This document shows, in pieces, positions 38,982 to 47,711 of a DNA stretch of 64,000 nt. The notes beneath the pieces are model-generated. The model made no database searches. It saw nothing but the letters and a program-made list of their open reading frames with translations, and had not been told where the DNA came from. The stretch is from Carboxydocella thermautotrophica (GTDB lineage: Bacteria > Bacillota > GCA-003054495 > Carboxydocellales > Carboxydocellaceae): assembly GCA_003054495.1 (NCBI GenBank), contig CP028514.1:1042501-1106500 (forward strand), read 5' to 3'. The translations under genes and the position numbers were made by a program. The first letter of the stretch is position 1. Each line of letters opens with the position of its first letter.

Positions 38982-40328
38982 ATGGCAGCGACGATACTGG
39001 TTATCGATGATGAGGAGCATTTGCGCTGGATATTGAGCAAGGCATTGAACAAAACAGGTTACCGGGTTCTGACGGCCGCAACCGGACAGGAAGGCCTGAA
39101 GCTGGTCAGTGAACAAATGCCTGACCTGGTATTACTGGATTTGCGCTTACCGGACCTGGATGGGATAACAATTTTAAAGACCATTAAAAAAGACCAGCCC
39201 CAGCTGCCAGTCATTGTCATCACTGCCCACGGGACAGTGGAAACGGCCATCGAGGCTATGAAAACCGGGGCTGTTGATTACCTGACCAAGCCCTTTGACC
39301 TGGATGAGCTAAAACTTGTAATTGAACGCACCCTGACACTGGTGGAACTAAGCCAGGAAGTGGATTATTTGCGGGGAGAGCTGCGGGAACGGCAGGGGGA
39401 GGGCCTAATTGGCCAAAGTCCCTCTATGGTGGAAATTCGTGAGCTGATAGGTCGTATTGCCGATACGGCAGCCACGGTGCTGATCCAGGGGGAAAGCGGT
39501 ACAGGCAAGGAAGTGGTGGCCCGGCAGCTGCATCTGCAGAGCAGTCGTGCCAATAAACCCTTTGTAGCCATTAACTGTGCTGCCATTCCGGAAAATTTGC
39601 TGGAAAGCGAACTGTTTGGCCATGAACGGGGGGCTTTTACAGGAGCCAATGCCAGAAAGAAGGGGAAACTGGAACTGGTACGAGGGGGTACTCTGTTTCT
39701 GGATGAAATCGGGGAAATGCCGCTGACCCTGCAGGCCAAACTGTTAAGAGTGCTGCAGGAACGAACTTATGAGCGGGTAGGTGGCACAGAGCCCTTGAAA
39801 CTGGAAGCCCGCATTATTGCCGCTACCAACCGTGACTTGCGTAAAGCTATTCAGGAAGGCAAATTCCGGGAAGACTTGTACTATCGTCTGCAGGTTATTC
39901 CTATTCACTTACCCCCTTTACGGGAACGGCGGGAGGATATACCTTTACTGGTACAGCACTTTTTGCGCAAGTATGATCCCGGGAAAAGGCTAAAAGGGGT
40001 TGCCCCGGAAGCGATGGCCTTATTGCAACAATACCACTGGCCCGGCAACATCAGGGAGCTGGAAAACACTATCGAGCGAGCGGTAATCCTTTGTACGGGC
40101 CATGAAATCACACCGGAGAATCTGCCCCGGGAAATAAGCGGAGATAAGCAACGGGTAGCTGGAGTTTTACTGGATTTTCCCCCGGAGGGTATCAATCTGG
40201 AAGAAGTAGAACGGGAGTTAATCCGACTGGCTCTGGTCAGAAGTGGTGGCAATCAGACTCAGGCTGCCCGTTTACTGGGAATAACCCGTTCGGCCTTAAT
40301 CTATCGTATGGAGAAATACGGGTTGTAA
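38982..40328 (+). CDS. Sigma-54-dependent response regulator (NtrC family)
   Basis: A 448-residue protein: receiver domain ([15 protein letters not shown], phosphorylated Asp in [10 protein letters not shown], conserved Lys in [11 protein letters not shown]), AAA+ domain (GESGTGKE, sigma-54-contacting [15 protein letters not shown], and [14 protein letters not shown]) and a C-terminal Fis-type helix-turn-helix ([21 protein letters not shown]). It is coded directly after its kinase. The sigma-54 promoter and palindrome ahead of this operon are its likely target, giving a self-reinforcing circuit. Confidence 0.95.
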   Translation: MAATILVIDDEEHLRWILSKALNKTGYRVLTAATGQEGLKLVSEQMPDLVLLDLRLPDLDGITILKTIKKDQPQLPVIVITAHGTVETAIEAMKTGAVDYLTKPFDLDELKLVIERTLTLVELSQEVDYLRGELRERQGEGLIGQSPSMVEIRELIGRIADTAATVLIQGESGTGKEVVARQLHLQSSRANKPFVAINCAAIPENLLESELFGHERGAFTGANARKKGKLELVRGGTLFLDEIGEMPLTLQAKLLRVLQERTYERVGGTEPLKLEARIIAATNRDLRKAIQEGKFREDLYYRLQVIPIHLPPLRERREDIPLLVQHFLRKYDPGKRLKGVAPEAMALLQQYHWPGNIRELENTIERAVILCTGHEITPENLPREISGDKQRVAGVLLDFPPEGINLEEVERELIRLALVRSGGNQTQAARLLGITRSALIYRMEKYGL

Positions 40329-40338
40329 CTTGGTAAGA

Positions 40339-40367
40339 GGTTGCCATTTCGGCAGCCTTTATTTTTT
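40339..40367 (+). terminator. Terminator of the sigma-54 operon
   Basis: Stem GGTTGCC/GGCAGCC (one G-U pair) followed by TTTATTTTTTG. Confidence 0.8.
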
Positions 40368-40416
40368 GTGAATTTAAAAGTAAAATGAAGATACTACGAA
40401 AGAGAGGAGAGAGATA

Positions 40417-41022
40417 ATGGTTTACGTCAATATTATCCTTCTCTGGACTGCTTTTGGGTTTTTGCACAGTTTTCTTATTTCGCGGTGGATGATGAAGATT
40501 ATGCAAGCCAGGTTAGGGAGATATTATGCCTTCTACCGTCTGGGATATAACATCTTTTCTTTGCTGACCTTTATTCCACCTTATCTTTATACTAAATCCG
40601 TTTCTACTCCTCTGGCATATTCTTTTAGTGGCTGGCGCTGGCTGCAGTTCGGCCTGTTAGTGCTGGCTTTGGGTCTGATGCTGGGCGCTTTTCTGACCTA
40701 TGACTTAAAAGAGTTTCTGGGGATTAAACAGGCACAGACTTTTAAAAGGCCGGGTACAGTGGCAGCGCCACGCCATACCAGGATCGTAAAACAGGGCCTT
40801 TTGGCCTGGGTCCGCCATCCTGTCTACCTGGGAACGATTATCTTCCTGTGGAGTATGGATTCTACCTGGGCAGAGGTAGTAGCAAAAGGGGTGATGACTC
40901 TCTATATTCTGGTGGGCATCAGGCTGGAAGAACAGAAACTGGTAGCAGAGTTTGGTGAGGAATATCGCCGCTATCAGCAGGAGGTGCCGATGTTATTGCC
41001 CTGGCGGAGAAATAAGGTTTAA
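40417..41022 (+). CDS. Isoprenylcysteine/phospholipid methyltransferase-family membrane protein
   Basis: A 201-residue protein with about five membrane helices. The C-terminal part has LLAWVRHPVYLGTIIFLW and RLEEQKLVAEFGEEYRRYQQEVP, the RHPxY...E...F.G.EY..Y signature of the ICMT/PEMT fold, which binds S-adenosylmethionine between the last helices. Substrate unknown (lipid or small hydrophobic molecule). GAGAGGAGAG lies before the ATG. Alone between two terminators. Confidence 0.8.
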   Translation: MVYVNIILLWTAFGFLHSFLISRWMMKIMQARLGRYYAFYRLGYNIFSLLTFIPPYLYTKSVSTPLAYSFSGWRWLQFGLLVLALGLMLGAFLTYDLKEFLGIKQAQTFKRPGTVAAPRHTRIVKQGLLAWVRHPVYLGTIIFLWSMDSTWAEVVAKGVMTLYILVGIRLEEQKLVAEFGEEYRRYQQEVPMLLPWRRNKV

Positions 41023-41031
41023 AGACTGGCA

Positions 41032-41055
41032 AACCCCGTCGCTATGGACGGGGTT
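41032..41055. terminator. Shared terminator between convergent genes
   Basis: Perfect 9-bp stem AACCCCGTC/GACGGGGTT; it overlaps the last codon of the minus-strand fabF-like gene. Confidence 0.75.
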
Positions 41056-42268
41056 AAACTGTCTTTTCAAACAAAACCACACCATTATGTCCACCGAAAC
41101 CGGCTGAAAGAGAGAGGGCAAATTCCAGTTCAGCCTTGCGTCCCACGTTGGGAATGTAATCCAGATCGCAGTCGGGGTCAGGTTCTTTAAGATTGATAGT
41201 AGGAGGCAACCACTGCTGGCGCAAGGCTAAAATGGTTATAACCGCTTCCACAGCTCCGGCAGCCCCTAACAGATGGCCGGTCATGCTTTTGCTGGAACTA
41301 ACGGGTGTTTTGTAGGCTGCCGAACCTAAAGCCTGCTTCAAAGCCAGGGTCTCGATTTTATCATTCAAGGGTGTGGAAGTGCCATGGGCATTGATATAGC
41401 CCAGTTCCGCCGGCGTAATGCCCCCTTCTTGCAGGGCCAGGCTGATGGCCCGGGCCAGGGCGGAGCCATCCGGCCGGGGAGCGGTCAGGTGGTAGGCATC
41501 ACAGGTCTGGCCAAAACCCCTGAGCAAGGCCAGGGGGCGGGCACCCCGGGCCCTTGCATGTTCGGCCGCCTCCAGGACCAGAAAGGCGGCCCCTTCTCCC
41601 ATGACATAGCCATCCCGGCGGGCATCAAAGGGACAGCAGGCCTCAGACGGGGGGCAGGGCCGGCTGGACATGGCTCTGGCGGCACAGGTGCCGGCAAATA
41701 ATGAGGGAACCAGGGGAGCTTCGGCACCGCCTATGATAACCACTGGTATCTGGCCGCTTTTGATCAGCCAGTAGGCCTCGCCGATGGTGAGAGTGCCGGA
41801 GGCGCAGGCAGCCATATAGGTTTTGACCGGGCCCTGAACACCTGCCAGCTGGGCCAGCTTCACTGCCGTGAACTGGGGCTGGTACCAGCGCCAGGGATTA
41901 GAGACAGGGGAGGGCTCGCCCCGGAGCCAGGCCCAGGTAAACTGTTCCCATTCCACCAGCCCTCCCCGGCTGGTAGCCAGCAGAAACGCCCCTTTAGTCA
42001 GGTCAGCAGAGCTAAGGCCGGCCATTGTCAGGGCCTCTTGCATTGCTACCAGAGCCAGCTGACCGAACTGAGGCAGCTCCAGCTCGGCCGGCACTTGTGG
42101 CCAGGGGTCAATCTGGGCGGCCACTTTGGTGGGGAAGGGCTCGGGATCAAAGCGGGTCAAGTAAGATATGCCACTGCGGCCAGTCTGGAGAGCAGCCCAG
42201 AGCTGGGTTAAATTGGTGCCGAGGGGAGAAATAGCTCCCATGCCTGTAACAACTACGTCTATACTCAT
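41054..42268 (-). CDS. Beta-ketoacyl-ACP synthase II-like (FabF-like)
   Basis: A 404-residue condensing enzyme with a full Cys-His-His set: Cys in YMAACASGTL (near 165), His in NAHGTSTPLNDK (near 300), and Lys/His in SKSMTGHLLGAAGAVEA (near 330-340), then ALSLSAGFGGHNGVVLF. Real FabF usually has TACATG around the Cys; the ACASG variant and the isolated gene set suggest a special-purpose synthase. It is last in a four-gene minus-strand group with a FabG and a FabZ-like protein. No acyl carrier protein gene is in the window. Confidence 0.85.
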   Translation of the reverse strand: MSIDVVVTGMGAISPLGTNLTQLWAALQTGRSGISYLTRFDPEPFPTKVAAQIDPWPQVPAELELPQFGQLALVAMQEALTMAGLSSADLTKGAFLLATSRGGLVEWEQFTWAWLRGEPSPVSNPWRWYQPQFTAVKLAQLAGVQGPVKTYMAACASGTLTIGEAYWLIKSGQIPVVIIGGAEAPLVPSLFAGTCAARAMSSRPCPPSEACCPFDARRDGYVMGEGAAFLVLEAAEHARARGARPLALLRGFGQTCDAYHLTAPRPDGSALARAISLALQEGGITPAELGYINAHGTSTPLNDKIETLALKQALGSAAYKTPVSSSKSMTGHLLGAAGAVEAVITILALRQQWLPPTINLKEPDPDCDLDYIPNVGRKAELEFALSLSAGFGGHNGVVLFEKTV

Positions 42269-42313
42269 AATTTGTTCACTCGTTTCTGAAGTATGGTTTA
42301 CAATAATTATACC

Positions 42314-43048
42314 CTACCAGGTGGTAGGGCGGCAATCGGCATTGAAAATCTGTCCGGTAATATAGCCGTTCTCCGGCCGGCAGAGAAAGGCGGTCAGGTT
42401 GGCTACATCCTGGCCCTGACCGGGGAAACCCCTGGGAATGGAGGATAGAATTCTTTCTTTATAACGCTCATAGGCAGCCTGACTCATTTCACTGAGCACA
42501 AAAGGGGGACAAATAGCATTGACACTGATTTGGTATTGAGCTGTTTCTAAGGCCAGGGATTTGGTAAGAGCGAAAAGGGCAGCCTTGGCGGCAGCATAGT
42601 TGGCCTGACCTCTGCGACCCTGCTGGCCGACTATGGAAGCGATATTGATAATGCGACCGAAGTTGCCGGAAAACATGTCAGGCAGTACTTGCTGGCAAAG
42701 GAAATAAGCAGCGTTGAGATGAACATCCAGCACCTCCTGCCACTGGGCTAGCTCCATTTTGTGCAGCAGGGCATCTCGGGCAACCCCGGCATTGTTGATG
42801 AGAGCGGTGATGGGTCCCAGCTGTTCCCGGATATTCAGTACCATTTGCAGGATGGCTGCCTGGTTCCGCAAATCAGCGGCAAAGATTTCGGCCCGCTGCC
42901 CCTGAGTTTGCAGCGAGCGGGCCAATTCCCGGGCAGCTTCCTCGCCCCGGTTATAATGTAAAGCCAGCGTCCAGCCCTCAGCGGCCAGGGTCTGGGCGAT
43001 GGCCCGACCGATGGTGCCACTGGCTCCGGTTACCAGTGCTACTTTCAT
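42314..43048 (-). CDS. 3-oxoacyl-ACP reductase-like SDR (FabG-like)
   Basis: A 244-residue short-chain dehydrogenase: NADP motif VTGASGTIGRAIA, NNAGVARDALLHKM, catalytic Ser in INIASIVGQQGRRG and YAAAK (Tyr-x3-Lys), and the end YITGQIFNADC. It resembles FabG closely and would reduce the 3-keto product of the neighbouring synthase. Overlaps the FabZ-like gene by 4 bp. Confidence 0.9.
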   Translation of the reverse strand: MKVALVTGASGTIGRAIAQTLAAEGWTLALHYNRGEEAARELARSLQTQGQRAEIFAADLRNQAAILQMVLNIREQLGPITALINNAGVARDALLHKMELAQWQEVLDVHLNAAYFLCQQVLPDMFSGNFGRIINIASIVGQQGRRGQANYAAAKAALFALTKSLALETAQYQISVNAICPPFVLSEMSQAAYERYKERILSSIPRGFPGQGQDVANLTAFLCRPENGYITGQIFNADCRPTTW

Positions 43049-43422
43049 GCTTTCGTCCCCCTTTCCAGACTAACAAAACTTCCCTGTAATTCTCCGACCA
43101 GCTCCCCTTCCACCCAGGCCCGGCCCTGTCTTTTGCCAAACCCGCGCTTAAAAGCGATGATTTCGGCCTCCAGGTGCAGCTGTTCCCCGGCTAGCAGAGG
43201 ACGGTGTAAAATAGCAGTGTCGATGCCTGTTAACATGGTAGCCTGGCCCAGGGCCAGGGCCGCCAGCTGGCCCAGCGCTTCCCAGAGCAAAGGGCCAGAC
43301 CAGTACCGCCAGCCTTCACAGGCCGTAATCAGTTTATGACCCCGGGCTTTATACCCAGGTTCCACTATCTCCCACTGGTCCAGCAGGATAAAAGGGGGGC
43401 GGTGGGGCAGGGGATACATCAC
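43045..43422 (-). CDS. FabZ-like hotdog protein lacking the catalytic His motif
   Basis: A 125-residue hotdog protein. The start LPHRPPFILLDQWEIVEPGYK is typical of FabZ, and LLWEALGQLAALAL keeps the helix with the Glu. But the segment that should carry GHFPxxPVMPGV reads ACEGWRYWSGPL, so the catalytic His is missing. It may bind rather than dehydrate acyl chains, or act by another mechanism. It overlaps both neighbours by 4 bp, so it is made together with the FabG-like enzyme. Confidence 0.75.
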   Translation of the reverse strand: MMYPLPHRPPFILLDQWEIVEPGYKARGHKLITACEGWRYWSGPLLWEALGQLAALALGQATMLTGIDTAILHRPLLAGEQLHLEAEIIAFKRGFGKRQGRAWVEGELVGELQGSFVSLERGTKA

Positions 43423-43946
43423 TTTTTGCCTCCTTTGCCGCTTTTGCCTGCTTTGGGCTGGAGGACAGCCAGAAACTCTTCCCGGTTGGCAGGGGTAAGG
43501 CCGAACTGGCCTTTTTTCGTATACAGCAGGACCACATTTTTTCTAGCGGTAGCGTAAAGATTATATTTTTCCCCGCGGTGAGCAAAGGTGCCGATGTGTA
43601 GCCCCGGCCAGCTGGCTCCCCAGAGACGGGCAAAGGTTTTGCCTTCCTGGCTCAGTTCGACTTTCTTAATTTCCTTGAGGGGAATGGTGAGCCGACGATT
43701 GGCCCAGCGGATGACCAGCTGTTTCTCATCCACTTCATAGGCAAGGGTATAGGCAGCATAGAGAAAATAACCGACCAGCCCAAGTGCCAGTAGAATTAGA
43801 CCGACGAAAGGCACGGCTGTGGCCAGGGTCCACTCGCCCTGCTTATAGGTGAGATAAGCTGGAGCAGCAGCACTGACCACGATCAGCAGGATTAAGGCCC
43901 AGCCCCAGATAATGCGGGGACTGGCCTGGGGTTTAAATTCTTGCAT
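43419..43946 (-). CDS. Membrane protein with bacterial PH-like domain
   Basis: A 175-residue protein with two membrane helices (about 12-30 and 45-68), then a PH-like domain (AYEVDEKQLVIRWANRRLTI, WPGLHIGTFAHRGEKYNLYA, VLLYTKKGQFGLTPANREEF), and a Lys/Gly-rich tail. The pGlhxGtf...YaT pattern fits the bPH_5 (PF10882) group. Function unknown; first gene of the fatty-acid-like group, so a lipid-related role is an inference. Confidence 0.7.
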   Translation of the reverse strand: MQEFKPQASPRIIWGWALILLIVVSAAAPAYLTYKQGEWTLATAVPFVGLILLALGLVGYFLYAAYTLAYEVDEKQLVIRWANRRLTIPLKEIKKVELSQEGKTFARLWGASWPGLHIGTFAHRGEKYNLYATARKNVVLLYTKKGQFGLTPANREEFLAVLQPKAGKSGKGGKK

Positions 43947-44028
43947 GAAAAAAGCCTCCTTTTCTCTGCAGCAGCAGGATTTTTACGGAAAAGAGCGAAT
44001 AAATGTTTGGGAAGGAGGAGAAAAAGTA

Positions 44029-45162
44029 ATGGCGGATTCTCTTTTATTATTATCCATGATTGTCTCCCTTGCCAACCTTTTTTTGATAATTTTTCTGCTC
44101 TGGCGTCAGCAGGACCAGCGCCGGGAGGGGGAACGCCAGGAAAGGCTGATGCGGGAAGAACTGGCCCGTAACCGGGAAGAATTAATCCAGGCCTTTCACA
44201 GTTTCAGCCAGCAGGCTGACCGCTTGCGGGAAGGGGTTGAGGGACGCCTGCGGCTGCTGCAGGAGGATAATCACCGCCAGCTGGAAAAAATCCGCCAGAC
44301 GGTGGATGAACAGCTGCATGCCACTCTGGAAAGGCGTCTGGGCCAATCTTTCCAGCTGGTCAGCGAACGGTTAGAGCAGGTACAGAAAGGTCTGGGGGAA
44401 ATGCTGGCCCTGGCGGCAGGGGTCGGGGATCTGAAGCGGGTGCTGACCAATGTCAAGACCAGGGGGATCTGGGGCGAAGTCCAGCTGGCCCAGGTGCTGG
44501 AACAGCTCCTGACCCGGGAGCAATATGCCGAAAATATCGTGACCAAAGCGGGCAGCAATGAACGGGTGGAATTTGCCATCCGGCTGCCGGGCAGAGAGAG
44601 GGACAATGAATTTATCTGGCTGCCCATAGATGCCAAGTTTCCTCTGGAGGATTACCAGCGGCTGCTGGAGGCCCAGGAACGGGGGGAGGCCGCTCTGGCC
44701 CAGGAAGCAGGCAAACAGCTGGAATTACGGCTAAAAGCGGAGGCCAAGGCGATCCGGGACAAATATCTGGACCCGCCCCGCACTACCGATTTTGCCCTGC
44801 TCTATCTGCCGGTAGAAGGCCTCTATGCCGAGGTATTGCGGCGACCGGGCCTGTATGATTGCCTCTTGCGGGAATACCGGGTGGTAATAACGGGCCCCAC
44901 TACCCTGGCAGCCTTGCTTAACAGCCTGCAACTGGGCTTTCGCACCCTGGCCATCGAGAAGCGTTCCGCAGAGGTATGGCAGTTACTGGGGGCGGTGAAA
45001 ACGGAGTTTGGCAAATTCGGGGATCTGCTGGAAAAAACCCAGAAGAAACTGCAGGAAGCCAGCAATTCTATAGAAACCGCAGCGCGCAAATCCCGCACCA
45101 TTGAACGAAAACTGAAAGATGTGGAAGCAATTCCAGTGGAAGAGACGGGATTACTGAAATAA
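44029..45162 (+). CDS. rmuC: DNA recombination protein RmuC
   Basis: A 377-residue protein: an N-terminal membrane helix (SMIVSLANLFLIIFLLW), a long coiled coil (about 25-135), then the RmuC domain with TRGIWGEVQLAQVLEQLL, WLPIDAKFPLEDYQRLL (nuclease-like DAKFP), LLYLPVEGLYAEVLRR and ITGPTTLAALLNSLQLGFRT. It limits DNA inversions at repeats in E. coli. ATG 44029 has GAAGGAGG upstream. Confidence 0.95.
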   Translation: MADSLLLLSMIVSLANLFLIIFLLWRQQDQRREGERQERLMREELARNREELIQAFHSFSQQADRLREGVEGRLRLLQEDNHRQLEKIRQTVDEQLHATLERRLGQSFQLVSERLEQVQKGLGEMLALAAGVGDLKRVLTNVKTRGIWGEVQLAQVLEQLLTREQYAENIVTKAGSNERVEFAIRLPGRERDNEFIWLPIDAKFPLEDYQRLLEAQERGEAALAQEAGKQLELRLKAEAKAIRDKYLDPPRTTDFALLYLPVEGLYAEVLRRPGLYDCLLREYRVVITGPTTLAALLNSLQLGFRTLAIEKRSAEVWQLLGAVKTEFGKFGDLLEKTQKKLQEASNSIETAARKSRTIERKLKDVEAIPVEETGLLK

Positions 45163-45177
45163 CAGGGAGGGGTAAAA

Positions 45178-45570
45178 ATGGAAGTGCTACGGGTAAGGAC
45201 TGGGGCCCGGGATCAACTGGTGGATATAACTGACCGGGTGCAGCAGGTAGTAAGTCAGAGGGGGGTGAAGTCAGGGCTGTGCGTAGTATTTGTTCCCCAT
45301 ACTACCGCCGGGGTGACCATCAATGAAAATGCCGACCCCGATGTAGTGACAGATATGCTGACGGTCCTTGACAAGCTGGTACCCTGGCGGGCTAACTACC
45401 GCCACGGGGAAGGCAATTCGGCAGCTCATGTCAAAGCATCCCTGTTGGGCTCATCTGTTACGGTAATCATTGAAGAAGGGCGTTTACAGCTGGGCACCTG
45501 GCAGGGAATTTATCTGGCGGAATTCGATGGGCCACGGGAGCGCAAGGTTTATGTCAAGGTCCAGGGCTAA
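45178..45570 (+). CDS. YjbQ/UPF0047 family protein
   Basis: A 130-residue protein with the family pattern VFVPHTTAGVTINENADPDV (the HTT site), NYRHGEGNSAAHVKASLLGSS and GTWQGIYLAEFDGPRERKV. Members complement thiamin-phosphate synthase weakly; the true role is uncertain. It follows rmuC by 15 bp in the same transcript and ends at a strong terminator. Confidence 0.92.
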   Translation: MEVLRVRTGARDQLVDITDRVQQVVSQRGVKSGLCVVFVPHTTAGVTINENADPDVVTDMLTVLDKLVPWRANYRHGEGNSAAHVKASLLGSSVTVIIEEGRLQLGTWQGIYLAEFDGPRERKVYVKVQG

Positions 45571-45601
45571 AAAATCCAGAGGATAGTCTCTGGATTTTTT
45601 T
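45571..45601 (+). terminator. Terminator after yjbQ
   Basis: Stem AAAATCCAGAG/CTCTGGATTTT with loop GATAGT, then more T. Confidence 0.88.
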
Positions 45602-45653
45602 ATCTCTTAATGATATAATTATATTGTAATATACTTATAAGAAGGTGAGGAAC

Positions 45654-46601
45654 TTGTGGAAAAATTTCGTTGACTGGCTGGTTTTTCAGCAAATGGGCCT
45701 AAAAGCCGATAGCGCGCTGGGGCAAGCAGTGCATTTTTTTATCTATGATACTGTCAAAATTTTTGTTTTACTGGCGGTGGTTATCTACCTGATCTCCTAT
45801 TTGCGTTCCTATTTCCCGCCGGAAAGGACGAAAAAATATTTAAGCGGTAGTCGCCTCTTTGGCGGCAACATCCTGGCTGCTTTGCTGGGAATTGTCACTC
45901 CCTTTTGCTCCTGTTCAGCAGTACCCATGTTTATTGGCTTTGTTGAAGCCGGGGTTCCCCTGGGGGTTACTTTTTCATTCCTGATTGCTTCCCCCATGGT
46001 GAATGAGGTGGCACTGGCTTTGCTCTTCGGTCTGTTTGGCTGGAAAATCGCTTTTACTTACCTGGCGGCAGGTTTGACGGTCGCTATCATCAGTGGGATA
46101 GTTATCGGCAAGCTGGGCCTGGAAAGCTGGGTGCAGGATTATGTTTATCAGATTCGGGTCGGGCAGCAGGAAATAAAGGAAATGAGCCAGCAGGAAAGGC
46201 ACCAGTATGCGCTGGGGTATGTCAAAGACATTATTCGCAAAGTCTGGCTTTATATTCTGGTGGCTATTGCCATCGGAGCCTGGATGCACGGGTATGTACC
46301 CCAGGACTTTCTCCTGCGCTATGCCGGGCCCGGCCACTGGTATGCGGTGCCGCTGGCGGTGCTGGTCGGGATTCCCCTCTATTCCAATGCCGCCGGGATT
46401 ATTCCCCTGGTTAGCGTTTTCCTGGAAAAAGGGATGGCTTTAGGGACGGTACTGGCTTTTATGATGGCAGTAACTGCTCTCAGTTTGCCGGAGATGATTA
46501 TCCTGAAACAAGTGCTGAAGCCCAGATTGATCGCGCTATTTGTGGCAATTGTGGGCAGCGGGATTTTGCTGGTGGGTTATCTCTTTAACTGGTTATGGTA
46601 G
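45654..46601 (+). CDS. UPF0718-like permease
   Basis: A 315-residue protein with eight or so helices in two halves. The motif TPFCSCSAVPMFIGFVEAGV and ASPMVNEVALALLFGLFG are the signature of the DUF318/UPF0718 permease family, seen with arsenic and metal resistance or redox proteins; in the second half GIPLYSNAAGIIPLVSVFLEKG mirrors it. The thioredoxin-like gene 18 bp downstream is a common partner. Start is TTG 45654 after AAGGTGAGG; GTG 45645 is possible. Substrate unknown. Confidence 0.82.
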   Translation: MWKNFVDWLVFQQMGLKADSALGQAVHFFIYDTVKIFVLLAVVIYLISYLRSYFPPERTKKYLSGSRLFGGNILAALLGIVTPFCSCSAVPMFIGFVEAGVPLGVTFSFLIASPMVNEVALALLFGLFGWKIAFTYLAAGLTVAIISGIVIGKLGLESWVQDYVYQIRVGQQEIKEMSQQERHQYALGYVKDIIRKVWLYILVAIAIGAWMHGYVPQDFLLRYAGPGHWYAVPLAVLVGIPLYSNAAGIIPLVSVFLEKGMALGTVLAFMMAVTALSLPEMIILKQVLKPRLIALFVAIVGSGILLVGYLFNWLW

Positions 46602-46619
46602 AGGGAGGAGGTGAGAGAA

Positions 46620-46865
46620 ATGTTGAGTATCAAGGTTTTGGGCTCTGGTTGTGCTAACTGCACCAAACTGGAGGCCCTGGTCAAGGAAGCTATTGCTGAG
46701 CTGGGAGTAGAGGCGGAAGTGAGCAAGGTGCAGGACTGGCCGCAGATCATGGCTTACGGGGTGATGGCCACGCCGGGGCTGGTGATCAATGAAAAGGTGG
46801 TTCATGCCGGTTCGGTACCGGATAAGGCTAAGGTAGTAAGTTTAATTACATCAGCACTGGTATAG
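46620..46865 (+). CDS. Small thioredoxin-fold protein
   Basis: An 81-residue protein with a redox CxxC (GSGCANCTKLEALV) and the cis-Pro segment MATPGLVIN. It belongs to the short thioredoxin-fold group often encoded next to UPF0718 permeases; together they may reduce a metalloid or thiol substrate. ATG 46620 is preceded by GGAGGAGGTGA. Confidence 0.88.
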   Translation: MLSIKVLGSGCANCTKLEALVKEAIAELGVEAEVSKVQDWPQIMAYGVMATPGLVINEKVVHAGSVPDKAKVVSLITSALV

Positions 46866-46948
46866 ATAGAGTTGACGGAGCCGGCCAGGGGCTATCTGGG
46901 CCATTTGCTGGCCGGAAAAGAGAGCCTCAGTGCTGAACGCTGATTAAT

Positions 46949-46973
46949 AGCCAGGGTTTCCTGGCCTTTTTTC
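46949..46973 (+). terminator. Terminator ahead of the first serine dehydratase unit (empty intron site)
   Basis: AGCCAGG-gttt-CCTGGC then CTTTTTTC, directly followed by TTGCCT. The same hairpin and flank occur at 56919-56942 plus 58674 onward, where a group II intron separates them. Confidence 0.85.
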
Positions 46974-47036
46974 TTGCCTCCGTCCTCTCTCTACAGTAAA
47001 CTACAAGTGTAAGATTTCCCTGAAGGAGGAACAAGG

Positions 47037-47696
47037 ATGAACATTTTCGATATAATGGGCCCGGTCATGATCGGGCCTTCCAGTTCTCATACCGCCGGAG
47101 CGGCCCGGATTGGCCGCCTGGCCGGGATTGTTCTGGGCGAACCGCCCGTTAAGGCGGATTTTTACCTGCACGGCTCCTTTGCCGAAACCTATCTGGGCCA
47201 TGGCACCGACCGGGCCCTGGTGGGCGGCCTGCTGGGCTTTGACACTGCCGATGAGCGAATTCGCCAGTCCCTGGAGCTTGCAGAAGAGGCAAAAATCAAG
47301 CTGGCCTTCCACAAAACCGATCTGGGGGATGTGCACCCCAATACCGTCAAGGTGGTAGTGCGGGGACAAAGCGGTAAGGTGGTGGATCTGGTCGCCTCCT
47401 CCATCGGCGGGGGCAACATCCGGGTGGTCAATCTGCTGGGCTTCCCGGTGGATTTTTCCGGTCAGTTCCATACCCTCATCATTCCCCACCGGGACCGTCC
47501 CGGTCTGATTGCAGCGGTCAGCGGCCTGCTGGCTGAAAGCGGAATTAACATTGCCCAGATGAAAGTGACCCGGGAACAGCGGGGAGCAGAGGCGATTATG
47601 ATCATTGAAACTGACCAGAACTGTCCGGAATCCCTGGCTAGCCAAATCAAGGGGATAGCCAATATTCAGGATGTAATTGTCGTTAAGCCACTGTAA
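47037..47696 (+). CDS. sdaAB: L-serine dehydratase beta subunit, copy 1
   Basis: A 219-residue subunit: MNIFDIMGPVMIGPSSSHTAGA (the SSSHTAGA site), FAETYLGHGTDRALVGGLLGF, and a C-terminal ACT domain (IIPHRDRPGLIAAVSGLLAE, INIAQMKVTREQRG). With the alpha subunit it deaminates serine to pyruvate using a 4Fe-4S cluster. Strong GAAGGAGG ribosome site. A paralogous copy at 58737 is very similar. Confidence 0.95.
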   Translation: MNIFDIMGPVMIGPSSSHTAGAARIGRLAGIVLGEPPVKADFYLHGSFAETYLGHGTDRALVGGLLGFDTADERIRQSLELAEEAKIKLAFHKTDLGDVHPNTVKVVVRGQSGKVVDLVASSIGGGNIRVVNLLGFPVDFSGQFHTLIIPHRDRPGLIAAVSGLLAESGINIAQMKVTREQRGAEAIMIIETDQNCPESLASQIKGIANIQDVIVVKPL

Positions 47697-47711
47697 AGGA
47701 AGGGAAATAAG

